From Symbiodinium natans (lineage: Eukaryota > Sar > Dinophyceae > Suessiales > Symbiodiniaceae): a DNA stretch of 45,699 bases. Under the pieces are notes generated by a model. It had not been told where the DNA came from. It ran no database searches and saw only the letters and a program-made list of their open reading frames with translations. Positions 32,322-43,325 of the stretch are shown here, one piece after another. Where the stretch lies: positions 64,001-109,699 of the forward strand of contig CAJNDS010000583.1 in NCBI GenBank assembly GCA_905221605.1. The letters are read 5' to 3'. Positions within the stretch are counted from its first letter, which is position 1; each line of letters starts with the position of its first letter. The position numbers and the translations under genes are program-made.

Positions 32322-35300
32322 ATGGGCTCAGGTGGTTTCACTGCAGGACACCCTGCGATGTCCTCGTGGCGTGTCAGGTTTTTGGCGGCTGGTCTTGCTT
32401 CGGCACTCGCCGATCTCCCAATTTGGGAATGCGTGAAAAATCGTCCGTGCTCCATTCAGTTTGACAGTGACAACGTCACTGCCGAAGATCTGATCTTGGT
32501 GAGCGCTTCGGAGACTTGTGACACCTGCTTTCGAACCGATGCTGGTCCATGCCCATGGCTCGATGGACAGGTGAATCTTCAGGTGAATCTTCAGGTGAAT
32601 GTGGTGAGGCGAGGAAGACTTGACTTGCCGAGAACTAAGGCTTGGAACCTTGCATGTCGTGGGCCCCGGCAGTCTGCACAAGCAGAACTGCGTGTCAGGG
32701 GCGATCTCGTGCTTTGCGACCACCACGAGTTCATTTGGCCTGTCCATGCTGACGTCGCTGTTCCAGGTGACGCCCGCCGCCACTTGCTCCGATGTGGAAG
32801 CAGACACGCTGCAGTCTTGGGCCCAGAACTTCCGGTTTGCGTGGTATGGCCCAAGCTCCGGGGCGTACTTGGACACCACCCTTACGGGACGGAAGTGGAT
32901 GGCTGGGCGGGACCCTGGTGTGTACAACCTCTGCTGGTGTCAGAATGATACGGAAGGTGCCTGTGAGTCTCTTTCCGACTTCAACGTGTCTGCCGGACAG
33001 CTGACCTGGCGTGGGCCCTTTAAGAGGGAAGTGCCAGAAGTCGCTACCATCGGTGAAGTCTTCGAGCTCGAACTGTCGGGAGTGGGGATCACATCCGGCG
33101 GTGTCCTAAGCATCCAACAAGACTGCGGCAGTGAAGGACCAATGCTATTGGCGAATGTAACGCGGTCTTCAACGAAGTTCCTCTACAGTTTCGGCCAAGT
33201 CGCTGAGGACAAATTGCCACCCGGCAGGTACCGTGCATGCTGGTGTCAGCCGGTTGCCATGGCTTCGCCTTGTGGGCTGGCTGTTCAGCAGATGACCCCA
33301 GTTGCAGAGGTTTTTTGTTGTCCACCTGGGCTGTACAGCCCCAATGGAACGGGAGCCTGCCAGCAGTGCGACTATTTTTGGGACGAGCCCAACCAAGCCC
33401 GAGACGACTGCAACACCCGGGCCGCGAACGCCAGCCAGATAGTTGGTCTTTGCCTGTGCTACCTCATTGGCTGGGTTCTCCTGTGGTATCAGATGAGCTT
33501 CTCCATCGAGCCAGGGTGCAGACGTTTGAGCATCTCAGGGCGGAAGGTGCTCCTCTGCAGATTTTTCGTCCTTAAGACCGAAAGCAGGGCCTCCCCCACT
33601 CCCTGCCAGGTGCACATTGCAGATATCTCCTCCACGCCCTCAGAGAACGGAGACTGGACGGCAACTTGGCTGATGCCTTGGGGGCGTTGGGGGCCGAGGG
33701 GGCCTTGGGGGCCTTGGGGGCCTTGGGGGCCTTGGGCCTTGGGGGCCTTGGGGGCCTTGGGGGCCTTGGGGGCCTTGGGGCCTTGGGGGCCTTGGGAGCC
33801 TTGGTGCAGGGATGCTTTGCGCGTCTCTGCGAGCGTTTTAGCTTCAAAGCCTTGGGAGAGAGAATTTGAGAAGGGGGCTTTGAAGGGGGAGAAATATCGC
33901 TAAAACCCAAGGGGCAGCCCCCCAGCGCCCCGAAATCCAGAGAGGCCTTCGTCACGACCGTCCAGCCGCATCACCTCACGGCCCGCTTTGGCACGTTTCC
34001 CATCTACTTCTACCAGACAGGCAGCTCGCGACTTTCGAACCAAACAAAGTCAAGGGGAGGTTGGGATTGAAGGTCGAAGCCCAGAACAGATCTGTGTGAG
34101 GCCACTACCAGCTCGACCGGAAGCCGGCGCCCGGGAGCTTCCTTTACCGGGCGAGGCCCGTGGGACCGAATCGCCTCCAGCTCCTCGACGCACCTTGGAT
34201 GCGTCGGGACGCTGCTCGCTGCGTCGCATGGGCCTGGGATGGGATCTCTACGCGTCTCGCAATGTGCTAAGGACAAGGGCAACTCGGTGGCGAGTGCCGA
34301 CACCTCCCGGGGCTGCTGAGCTCTAGTTAAAGACCAGCTCACGATTCGCAACTTGCCCGTAGTCGATGGAGTATCTGCCGTGGTCAGGGCGGCAGCATGC
34401 CGAGGTAGGTGGACGTAAGTGAGTTGGTAGTGAAGGTCGAGGGGATCAGCAGATCAGCATGGCATTATGGGTAGCGTTGTGGCAGGCTGCGTGTTTAGAT
34501 CGAGATCTCCCGACCGACGCAAGCCGGTTCTGCTGCTCACTGTGGGGACGTGGTGATCCTCTGATTTTGCTACTGGAAGGGCAGCCGAGGTTACTTTGTG
34601 CTGCGCTACGCCCGTTGCGTAGCACACACGGACTTACTCCGCGGCGTGCCGGTGCTCCTCGTGGCCTCCGTCGCTGGAGACTTTTGGAAATCAGCTTTCC
34701 GCAGCTTCTTGAGAACCAGTTGCCCCCAAGCCCTTATTCCGACTCTTCATGTGGCAGCTCTTCCAATGCTCAACGAAGGTCTTGTTGCTGGCTTCCGTCC
34801 CCTTGCTGGTTCTTGCCAACCTTCAGAGCGAGCCAGCATTCCAAACTTGGGGCGGGACTGGAGTGGCACTCTCGGGTTGCCTTTTAGGCTGCGTTGCTGC
34901 TTGGCTTTTGAGGTTCTTGAGAGAGAGACCCTCGCCAATACATCAGTCCATCCAGGTCTTCCTAAGGGACCTCCAGCGCAGGCACCCGAACCCGGTGGCA
35001 TGCAAGAAGGGTCCTGATCGTGCGCTCACTGCTTACCAGATCTTCGACTTGATGCAGCAGTTTCAGCAGTACATACGGGATCGGAACTTGTATTACATCG
35101 ACTCTAACATTGTCCAACCTTTGACCTCTCATGTGAAGTTGTCTCTTGCCGAGCTACTGGGCCCCTCCACAGTCGCGTGGTTCGTGTCTCACTACTGGGG
35201 CACGAAGTTCGCTTACACTTGTGAAGCTTTGAGGCGGCATGCCGAGCACGTAACTTCAGGACAGAAAGGGACATCCTGGCAAACGATCTCATACTGGATC

Positions 35301-35849
35301 TGTGCTTTCAGCAACAACCAGTATCAAATAGCGCATGAGCTCGGCACCAGTCACAAGGAATCATCCTTTTACCTGGCCTTGCACAGCGCCCCTGTTCAAG
35401 GGACCTGTATGATCTTGGATGAGAAGGCCCTGCCGTTGACGAGGTCCTGGTGTTTGTTTGAGCTGCTCCAGACCGTGCTCCTGGAGAAGAAACGCGAAGA
35501 CTTCAAGGGTCTCCAGTTCTGCACAAACACCGGCATTGTGAACTTTGGGCAGGCTACGACTGAGGTGGCTATCACCATCGGGAAGCGGCTTGCCGACCTG
35601 TCCCTATCAGAAGCTGAAGCGACATGCGAGGAGGACCAAGAGACCATCAAGTCTCTTGTTGTTGAGGAGATGGGCAGCTTCGACGAGATGGACAAAATTC
35701 TCGACATGAAGATAAAAGATGCCCTGGTGATCTGCAAGAAATGCACCAACGACGAGTTCAATCGCCTCTTTGAGCTCATTGATAGCTTGTATGTGGCTGA
35801 GGGGGCTGAGGCGGAGGGCTCTAATGCTGACACGATACTGGGATTGTGA
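32322..35849 (+). CDS. Receptor-like membrane protein: cysteine-rich ectodomain, TM segments, TIR-like C-terminal domain
   Basis: The proposed start ATG at 32322 is followed by a short hydrophobic stretch (RFLAAGLASALADL) that may act as a signal sequence. A frame change occurs near 32605. The next frame (about 32610-33690) holds two modules with PGVYNLCWCQ and PGRYRACWCQ, a cysteine cluster CCPPGLYSPNGTGACQQC resembling ephrin-receptor/GCC2-type modules, and a transmembrane helix (IVGLCLCYLIGWVLLWY). Two short exon-like pieces follow; the one at 34325-34399 ends at a good donor (CGAG|GTAGGT). The last exon (about 34712-35849, TGA) has two hydrophobic segments, then WFVSHYWGT, YWICAFSNNQ, GTCMILDE and SWCLFELL. 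That order resembles a TIR fold: strand A, later core strands, then S-x-WC-x-x-EL. Membrane location is well supported; TIR homology is inference. Exact introns are unresolved. Confidence 0.62.
32568..32602 (+). repeat. Triple CAGGTGAAT direct repeat (12-base period)
   Basis: CAGGTGAATCTT occurs at 32568 and 32580 and again as CAGGTGAATGTG at 32592. Each copy is a good splice-donor match, and the reading frame changes just downstream. Confidence 0.9.
33672..33805 (+). repeat. GGGGGCCTT minisatellite
   Basis: About fourteen copies of a 9-base unit, GGGGGCCTT, with a few one-base losses. It sits at the 3' edge of the ectodomain/TM coding stretch. Translation through it gives WGPWGPWGP/LGALGAL; I think it is more likely intronic. 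Confidence 0.93.
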
Positions 35850-36057
35850 TACGGCATATTTCCGACGTCGGCACATGCCTTCGGGTTGTGTCGCGAGACG
35901 TTTTTCCGAAGACGGCCTTCTTGTGTCTCGAAGAGATGCATGCGAAAGGCGCCTTCGCAGACGTGTTCCTTAGATTTGCTTACCCCTCCCGGTCCTGTGT
36001 AGTCATCATGATGAGCCGCAGATCGAGAACGGGTTTTCTTGGAGTTGAGTTGCAGTC

Positions 36058-36105
36058 TATTGGTTTAGGGTTAAGGGTTTAGGGTTTAGGATGTACGGTT
36101 TAGGG
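36058..36105 (+). repeat. Short interstitial TTTAGGG tract
   Basis: Degenerate TTTAGGG units (GGTTTAGGGTTAAGGGTTTA), G-rich on the plus strand, 200 bases after the receptor-like gene. Confidence 0.85.
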
Positions 36106-36555
36106 CTTAGTGCTCCTAGTTCGATCTTGTTGCGTCTGTGTTCCGAAGCGGGGTCAAATGGTCCGGCCTCGTGTGTCAGCCAATTCTCAGCTGCCGCTGC
36201 GATGTCTGAAATGCACTGTTTTTTTGCATCCATCCTGAGGGCAACTGAAACCCTATGTCGTGATGACAAAAAGGGATCCTGTTCATCCCGATGCCTGCGA
36301 CTTTGACTTTCACTAGCCGTGCCGTTCAACAATCGGGTTTGGGGTGATCTTAGGAGAGGCTCCTCCAGCTCTTGAGCTCCGCTGAATCCCTCGACCTGAG
36401 AGAAAACAGGAACTTGGCGCGCGGATCCCCAGAGAGGTGTCGGGACGCTGCTTCAGTTCATTGAAAGGTTGCTGACGGCTCTGTGCAGTTTTGTGATGTG
36501 TCCATTCGCGCTTCGTGTTATGTCTCTGGTGCTTGGCCGAAACCTGCGAGCTTGA

Positions 36556-37346
36556 CTTCTCCCAACACACTCCTAATGTACGTTCGCTTTCAGGAGCAGG
36601 TTCGCTTGGCCAACGTGGCACGCTTCTCCAGCTTCTCTGATGGCAAGTGCTAGGTAGATCACTAGATCCCATTGCGATGATCATGAGAGATCTCATGATC
36701 ATCGTAATCGGATCAAGTGCGAACAAACAAGCATCGCCTGTTGCAGATTTGAATTGACGGCCTCTGGCTTCTGGCCTGATCCATCAAAAGATCAGCTCTT
36801 TGAATATTCTGGGAATGCACTTAGTATCTCATTCCTGCAGTAAGGCCGACCCGTGTTCTGCTGACACACTGAGTCGACATGCAGAAGATGTGTCCATTTT
36901 GTCTGGCGGGGATGGGCAGATTTCCTTGCAGCACGAGCCGTCGCCTTTGTTTGGTGAGCTCCATGCTTTGTGCTTGGGCTTTCTTGGGCCGAGGCCGAAG
37001 CACATGGCGTTCATTGCCGCTGGCTTTTGCCAGAGGAGCGACCTTTGGCATGCAGTGATCCAAGTGGAGCCTTGCATCAGTATCCCGTCCTTCGAGGCGG
37101 AAGTCCCTGATCGGGAAGCTTCCATCGCATGCTGCCAACTCAGCCCAACTCCAGCAGTGCTGCACGTGCTGCATGTGCTGCATGCATGTTCTGGAGGCCG
37201 AAAGCCACATAAACGAGAGCAGCAACGTTTCCAAGGCCATCCATTGCAAAGACGACTCCGAACCACGGGCGCGGGCCTGAGCATCTCGACCGGCTGCGCA
37301 CCATTCCAAGCTTCCCGCGGGTCGACGTTGGCTGAGATCTGGCAGC
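36556..37346 (+). repeat. Dispersed repeat, copy 2, with perfect 14-bp hairpin
   Basis: Longer copy of the element at 29628-30159. At 36675-36704 it carries a perfect inverted repeat, CGATGATCATGAGA, a two-base centre, then TCTCATGATCATCG. Copy 1 has one mismatch in this hairpin. Neither copy has a convincing intact ORF. Copy 2 is followed by degenerate CCCTAAA sequence at its right end. Confidence 0.88.
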
Positions 37347-37349
37347 AAA

Positions 37350-37645
37350 CCTAAGCCTGAACCCTAAAAGTAAAAAAGTCGTCGGGTGGGCAAACCCTAT
37401 CAGAACATGCACACCCTAAAGCCTAAAAAGAAGATGTTGGGTGGGCAAACCCCAAGAACATGCAAACCCTTAACCCCACAAGAAGAGGATGTTGGGTGGG
37501 CAGACCCTAAACCTGAAGATGTTGGGTGGGCAAACCCCAAACCCTAAACGAACCCTAAACCCTCAAAGACGAGGGCAAACCCTAAACCCCAAAAGAAGAT
37601 GCTGGGTGAGCGAACCCGAAGTTGGGTGGGCAAGCCCTAAAACCC
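37350..37645 (+). repeat. Degenerate interstitial CCCTAAA region with GTTGGGTGGGCAAACCC units
   Basis: Scattered AAACCCTAAACC units are mixed with a repeated AAGATGTTGGGTGGGCAAAC motif (at least five imperfect copies). The C-rich strand is the plus strand. Confidence 0.8.
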
Positions 37646-38175
37646 TGAGCCGAAGGGGCTAAACGAAGAAACCCCAAGCCAAAGGAGCACAGACAAGAAA
37701 AGACACAGCTGGCCGCAAAAAGAAGGACAGGAATCACCACAGGGGACAAGTCACAAGCCACCAAATCCATCTTGTAAAGAGAAAGAGCGGAGGCAAAGCA
37801 CCACCAACACAACAAGACACAGATTACCCACCAAAAATCGGCCCAAGTAGCCAACATCTAAAAGGGATGAACCCCGAAAGAAGACAAACAAAAGCAATCT
37901 CACCCTCGAGCTCATCGGTTCCCTTAGGCCTTATCAGTTCCTTTTCTGTGCAGTGCTCCGACGAGGTTTGGTGAACGGCAGCTGGCACGCGGCCTTGCAC
38001 GCGGCCTTGTCTCACTTGCTGTTAAGGTGTGTAGTCAGTTCAGCCATGAGATGTGGCAACATGTGAGAGCTCGTGGCGTGCAACGCTCAAGACCGGCGAC
38101 TTGCGAGGCCTTGTGCCAGCTTGGCTCACTTGACCCATGGCTCAGACCTTACACTCTCTTGTTGATTGTTGACAG
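37646..38175. other. No firm gene
   Basis: A plus-strand frame around 38043-38175 looks coding-like (SHEMWQHVRARGVQRSRPAT) and could be an upstream exon of the pieces at 38176-38329, but phases do not join. Otherwise nothing was recognised. Confidence 0.25.
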
Positions 38176-38329
38176 AAGGTGACCACCAGATCTCCAGAGG
38201 ATATTTTCAGCAATTTGCCCAGACCTGCTGCCACATGTTGAGGCCGGACAGCGTGGTAAGCATCGGTAAGACACTGAGGGGAGGCCCTGATCATGTTTTT
38301 TGCTCCTCTAGTTTGTGTGCCGACTGTAG
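38176..38329 (+). CDS. Two small phase-matched exons at a gene's 3' end
   Basis: Exon 38176-38255, after TTGTTGACAG, reads GDHQISRGYFQQFAQTCCHM then LRPDSV and ends in phase 0 at the donor GTG|GTAAGC. After 56 bases the acceptor TTTTTTGCTCCTCTAG leads to exon 38312-38329, FVCRL then TAG. The polypyrimidine acceptor and the in-phase stop are the supporting evidence. The upstream part of the gene was not found, and no family is recognised. A chance exon-like stretch is possible. Confidence 0.3.
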
Positions 38330-38887
38330 GTTCCAGTGCTCATCCGCAAAGCGCCCGCAGAATTTCCTTCCCCTTCTTCCTTCGAGATTATTTTCATAAG
38401 TTTCCTCTGTTTTCCGGCCGACTCTTGATGTCACTCACCTTCGCAGCCGGCTCGAGCCAGTGGCTTACAAACGCAACTCGCGCGCGCGTTCCCACGCGTT
38501 ACATAAGCACGCATTAAGTTCCATGAAGTTCATGCTTTTTGCTACGCCCTATAAACCCGGTAAACACTATCAACCCTATAAACCCTCCACCAAAGGGTGC
38601 TTGAGCACACGTGCAGGACCGTAGGCTTGCATGCTGTGAGGAGTTGAACACTGGCCACTGGCTCAGGCCTATAGCGAAGCACGGTCCCCAGTCCCCAGTT
38701 CTGTAGCATCGACGCCTCGTGACGCCGCAGAGGTCTGCAGGATGCATTCTGAGGCTACGAGACGGCATCATCTGGTGTATATAGTATAAATGTATACATA
38801 CGTACAAACCCAAGGGCTACGCGCTCGCGCCGACTCAAGCAGCGGGCCGCGAAAGCCGAGCGGAGCCTTTGTGGTGACTGTTGATCG
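38330..38887. other. No gene recognised
   Basis: A minus-strand ORF overlapping the right part (to 39085) also reads protein-like, so the coding strand of the 38.8-39.2 kb segment is uncertain. Confidence 0.25.
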
Positions 38888-39187
38888 ATGCGGGAACAGC
38901 AATTCGATGGTTTGGCTTTGAAGGAAGAATTTCTTCGAGGCCAGGTGCGGCGCAAGTGGGTCGACGTACTCGCGGGCGATGCGCATAGACAGAAATTGAA
39001 AAGGGAGACTCTGCGCGGCTTTCATATACGCAGGCCACGGTGGTTTCACGATTCGCAACCCTTCCTCGCAAAATATTTCGTGCACACGATGTTTATCGTA
39101 GGGGCTTTAAGGAGTACATGTGTGTGCATATATGACTTGGATAGATTCGCGTGGCTCACGGTTCTCAACAGGCTGAGTATCTTCTAA
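38888..39187 (+). CDS. 99-codon basic ORF, unknown function
   Basis: An ATG-to-TAA frame (MREQQFDGLALKEEFLRGQV..., with RRPRWFHDSQPFLAKYF) is rich in Arg/Lys and aromatic residues and reads as protein in its first 70 codons. No motif is recognised. The opposite strand is also open over 38768-39085 with plausible composition, so I cannot be sure which strand, if either, is coding. No splice or start context decides it. Confidence 0.3.
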   Translation: MREQQFDGLALKEEFLRGQVRRKWVDVLAGDAHRQKLKRETLRGFHIRRPRWFHDSQPFLAKYFVHTMFIVGALRSTCVCIYDLDRFAWLTVLNRLSIF

Positions 39188-39392
39188 ATTTGCGGTCAAT
39201 CTGAATGTTCCCCAACGTTGTACGCAAGCTGAGGCGTTTGTTGGATTGACGGAAAGAATCGGTTAGCTCGCTAGAGGCTTGCGGAAAGAAGTAGTGCCCG
39301 AGTGACCGCCGACTCTTGGCAAGCTTGGGGGTGGTCACCAGAGCACAAATTCAACAAAAGACTCCGAAAGCCGCTCTTGTAAAAACTCCAAA

Positions 39393-39840
39393 ATGGCTCC
39401 GCCAAGCCATCCTGTTGGTGACACGGCGTCAGGAACGAAGCATGAGGGAAGGAGGGGAATTCGGCTTCACAACTCGGCGGCCAGATCAGACAATGCGGCG
39501 TCACCGCAATTGACTAGTTCGGCTTCGGTTTCAGTTCGATTCAATCTCCCCCTTCCTGGGCGCCCAGTTTCCCTGCTGTTGCCTATCACAGACGGCCAGG
39601 TTCTGGCACGGCAGCTGGAAAGGAGGTCGGATGCTCGCGAGCAATGAGACTTTTGCATCAGAGCTTTCAGCAACTTCAAAGCAACTTCAGCAACTTCGGT
39701 TAGCGCCCATTGGCCCTAGAAGCTCCCAGCTTCGCTCAGTCTCTGGAGATTCAGGCTGCGCTGCTGTCAATGCGGCAACAGGCCCTCCTCAGAGACTCTT
39801 GTTTGATCAGCGGGCAGATGCGCTGCGGCCGATGATATAG
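39393..39840 (+). other. Coding-like stretch in two frames, probably decayed
   Basis: A frame from 39393 to 39647 includes RFNLPLPGRPVSLLLPITDG and is followed in another frame by a glutamine-rich helix (SLEIQAALLSMRQQALLRDS) around 39735-39795. No family, splice sites or intact start were identified. Confidence 0.22.
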
Positions 39841-40455
39841 GGGAGAGTTCACTACCGTGGTGGGTGTGCAAATTTGGTGTGCAAGTTGGCGTGGCAGTTT
39901 GCATTTTCGTGGAAATTGCATTTTGTGTTTGCGTTGGCCTTCCCGCAGAGTACAATTTGAGTGTGGCACGGAGGGCTGTCGACGAAGTGCCTCCAAAGGC
40001 CGCGCCTTCAGCAGGGTCGAGTGGAGCGCTTCGCGCATCTCACACATCCTTAGGATTCCTTAGGGTAGAAGAATAGAAGTGTAGTTGGAGTGGCAATTCG
40101 AAAAGTAGCTCTCTCCTCAAAGCATTTGAATTGCGAGCCAGCCCGGCTAGAGGCGTTTTGGGATCCATGTCGGGCTCTTAGCACTTTGCCACAAACTTCC
40201 GCATGGAATTGCGATGATGCAAATGGCTTGACAGGGACACGCAGATGGATGAGACCCGAGTGTGAGTTCATCGGCAGCTGCCCGAAGGGCATCTCGCCAC
40301 AGTCTTTGGTGAGCTCGGGCTTGCCAGGAAAGCTCATCCTGAAATGAGGATGAGCGAAGATGTTTAGCATCTCTTTCATCAAGACCGAGTATGCGCGGGC
40401 GTTTTTGCTTCATAGTCTTTGGAAAACCCAAGCAAAAAGCCGCTTGAAAGTTCTT
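39841..40455. other. No gene recognised
   Basis: Short ORFs only; the right end leads directly into the TTACACAC array. Confidence 0.35.
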
Positions 40456-41729
40456 ACACACACACACTTACACACTTACACACTTACACACTTACACACT
40501 TACACACTTACACACTTACACACTTACACACTTACACACTTACACACTTACACACTTACACACTTACACACTTGCACACTTACACACTTGCACACTTTAC
40601 ACACTTGCACACTTGCACACTTGCACACTTGCACACTTACACACTTACACACTTACACACTTACACACTTACACACTTACACACTTACACACTTACACAC
40701 TTACACACTTACACACTTACACACTTACAGACTTACACACTTACACACTTACACACTTACACACACACTTACACACACACTTACACACACACACACACAC
40801 ACACACACACTTACACACACACACACACACACACTTACACACACACACACACTTACACACACACACACACACTTACTTACACACTTACTTACACACCTAC
40901 TTACACACTTACTTACACACTTACTTACACACTTACTTACACACTTACTTACACACTTACTTACACACTTACTTACACACTTACTTACACACTTACTTAC
41001 ACACTTACTTACACACTTACTTACACACTTACTTACACACTTTCTTACACACTTACTTACACACTTACTTACACACTTACTTACACACTTACTTACACAC
41101 TTACTTACACACTTACTTACACACTTACTTACACACTTACTTACACACTTACTTACACATTTACTTACACACTTACTTACACACTTACACACTTACTTAC
41201 ACACTTACTTACACACTTACACACTTACTTACACACTTACACACTTACTTACACACTTACAGACTTACACACTTACACACTTACAGACTTACACACTTAC
41301 ACACTTACACACTTACACACTTACACACTTACACACTTACACACTTACACACTTACACACTTACACACTTACACACTTACACACTTACACACACACTTAC
41401 ACACTTACACACTTACCACACACACACACTTACACACACACACACACACTTACACACACACACTTACACACACACTTACACACACACACACACACACACT
41501 TACACACACACTTACACACACACACACACACTTACACTTACACTTACACTTACACTTACACTTACACTTACACTTACACTTACACACACACTTACACACA
41601 CACACATATACAAACACACACACACATACACACTTTCACACTTACACACTTACACACACACACACACTTACACACACTTACACACACACACACACTTACA
41701 CACACACACATACACTCAAACACACACTT

Positions 41730-41760
<31 letters not shown>

Positions 41761-41878
41761 TTACTCTTACACACACACACAAACACACACTTAAAACACA
41801 CACACACACACACACACGCACACACACTTACTCTTACACACACACACACACACTTACACACTTACACACACCCACACA
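40456..41878 (+). repeat. TTACACAC microsatellite array, ~1.4 kb
   Basis: The array is subdivided. At 40456-40760 the unit is TTACACAC (8). At 40760-40870 it is mixed with (CA)n. At 40870-41190 the unit is TTACTTACACAC (12). At 41190-41390 TTACACAC returns. At 41530-41582 the unit is TTACAC (6). To 41878 it is (CA)n with TTAAAACACA interruptions. All three plus frames are open, giving spurious His/Thr/Leu ORFs. Confidence 0.97.
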
Positions 41879-42230
41879 ATTTAGGGTTCACCCCGTCCAT
41901 TCCTTGGGAAAGTGTTTGATCGACGCGAAAAGTTCACAAGAAAAGCGAGTGAGTCCAGCAGGCAGATGAATCTTTGCTTGGTGCCCTGATTGTCCAGTGT
42001 TCCATGCAACCTTCTCTTGGAGCCTGTGACGACCTCACCCTGTGCTCCAGCTCTTGCATCTTCCGCATCCCCGCACCTCTCATTTCGCTGGCTCCTCATT
42101 TATCCTTGCGCTGTGCTTGTCTCTTTGGTTCTTGGCTTGTCTTGGTGAGGTTCATGGCGCCAGTTCTTCTGGGATCTCGCTTCGGTGCATCTGCCCAATT
42201 ATTCAAGGGCCACGGCAAAGCCCGACGGTT
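41879..42230. other. No gene recognised
   Basis: A plus-strand ORF (41974-42243) has no motif and no supporting splice sites. Confidence 0.35.
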
Positions 42231-42470
42231 GACTGTAGTATAGTATACTATACTATACTACATCGTATACTAGTAATACTGTAATATATACGATATACAG
42301 TAGTATGATATTTGTGGTATGCTATACTATACGATACTGTACTATATTATACTATACTATACTATACTATACTATACTTTACGACACTATACTCTACTCT
42401 ACTTGACTTTACTCTACCATACTGTACTATACTACACTACACTACACTATATTATACTGTACTATATGCT
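42231..42470 (+). repeat. TATAC pentamer array
   Basis: Runs of TATAC/ACTATACT, partly palindromic. A smaller block of the same kind lies at 42625-42712 around GTATACTATA. Confidence 0.93.
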
Positions 42471-42980
42471 TTGCCCGTGAGTTATGGTAGCCTTCAAAGT
42501 GTCTACCCGTGTCCCCTGCGTCAGAGTGCAAGTTCTGGTGCAGCCGAAAGCTGAGGATGCGGTGCTCAGGCTCCTCGCCCGAAGGCCTTTTGCGTGTGAG
42601 CTGCTGGTGCTTAGAGGGAATCTAGTATACTATACTATATTATATATAGTAAACTTCAAAGTGTAGTATACCATATAGGATAGTATACTATACAGTATAG
42701 TATACATCTCGTATAATAGTGAGCAGCGCAGCTTTCTACCCATCTTTCCATGGTTTCCCCTCAAGGAGAGGCTTTCTGTCATTCTGTTGTGCTGCACATC
42801 GCTGGCCCCAAATAAAACGTAGGACTGCACTTGGAACTGGAGTAATTCCTTTCACTCTGCACTTTCTCGAGAAGATTGCTTTGCTAGCTGGTAATTTGGG
42901 CAATAAGGTTCAAGCATGAGACATGAACTGAAAGCTCTCCGTCCTGAGGCCTCAGAATGTCCTAGCTAAGCACAAAGATC
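42471..42980. other. Probable intergenic sequence
   Basis: A short coding-like frame at about 42484-42621 (for example VQVLVQPKAEDAVLRLLARR) lies between the two TATAC blocks; it has no recognised family. An AATAAA occurs at about 42811. Confidence 0.25.
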
Positions 42981-43325
42981 ATGCCAAAGCGACCGCGCAA
43001 TGACGTCCCACTGGGGCCGACTCCGAAAGTACTGCTCGACCAGCTGATTCAGCGCAGTCAGAATGTCTCTGACCCAACGCCGTTCAGAAGCTACAGTACA
43101 GAGCGTGCCAGCAAGACGGGTTATGTGTGTACTCTGGAGCTCAAAAAAGGTTTGATTGACATTGGTACCGGGGTGTTTATCGGACACGGCACGACTCAGA
43201 AATTGGCCGAGCAGGATGCTGCTCACGCTTACATTTCCCGACCGAAGGTGGCTGAGTTTCGCGAGGTTACAGCACAGCTTTCCACAAACCGCAAGGCCAC
43301 AAGAAAGAAGATGCATATCAACTGA
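42981..43325 (+). CDS. Double-stranded-RNA-binding-domain protein, 114 residues, single exon
   Basis: A complete ATG-to-TGA frame. Residues 15-85 follow the alpha-beta-beta-beta-alpha layout of a dsRBD: PKVLLDQLIQRS (helix 1), FRSYSTER (strand 1), GYVCTLELKKG (strand 2), IGTGVFIGHG (strand 3) and TTQKLAEQDAAHAYI (helix 2). The G-x-G before strand 3 and the AEQxAA of helix 2 are the diagnostic parts. The usual KKxAK at the start of helix 2 is reduced to a single lysine, so RNA affinity may be altered. The N-terminus has KRPR, which could be a nuclear signal, and the C-terminus is basic (KATRKKMH). There is no intron and no partner domain, so it is a free-standing dsRBD. It could act in RNA silencing, editing or translation control; the sequence does not say which. 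Retrocopy origin is possible. Confidence 0.68.
   Translation: MPKRPRNDVPLGPTPKVLLDQLIQRSQNVSDPTPFRSYSTERASKTGYVCTLELKKGLIDIGTGVFIGHGTTQKLAEQDAAHAYISRPKVAEFREVTAQLSTNRKATRKKMHIN

Noticed and set aside
32328-32927. A 199-codon minus-strand ORF over the receptor ectodomain
   Set aside because: It is the antisense of the CWC-module coding frame, which has clear motifs.
40360-41969. ORFs of more than 500 codons rich in His, Thr and Leu
   Set aside because: Pure by-product of the TTACACAC array, open in all three plus frames.
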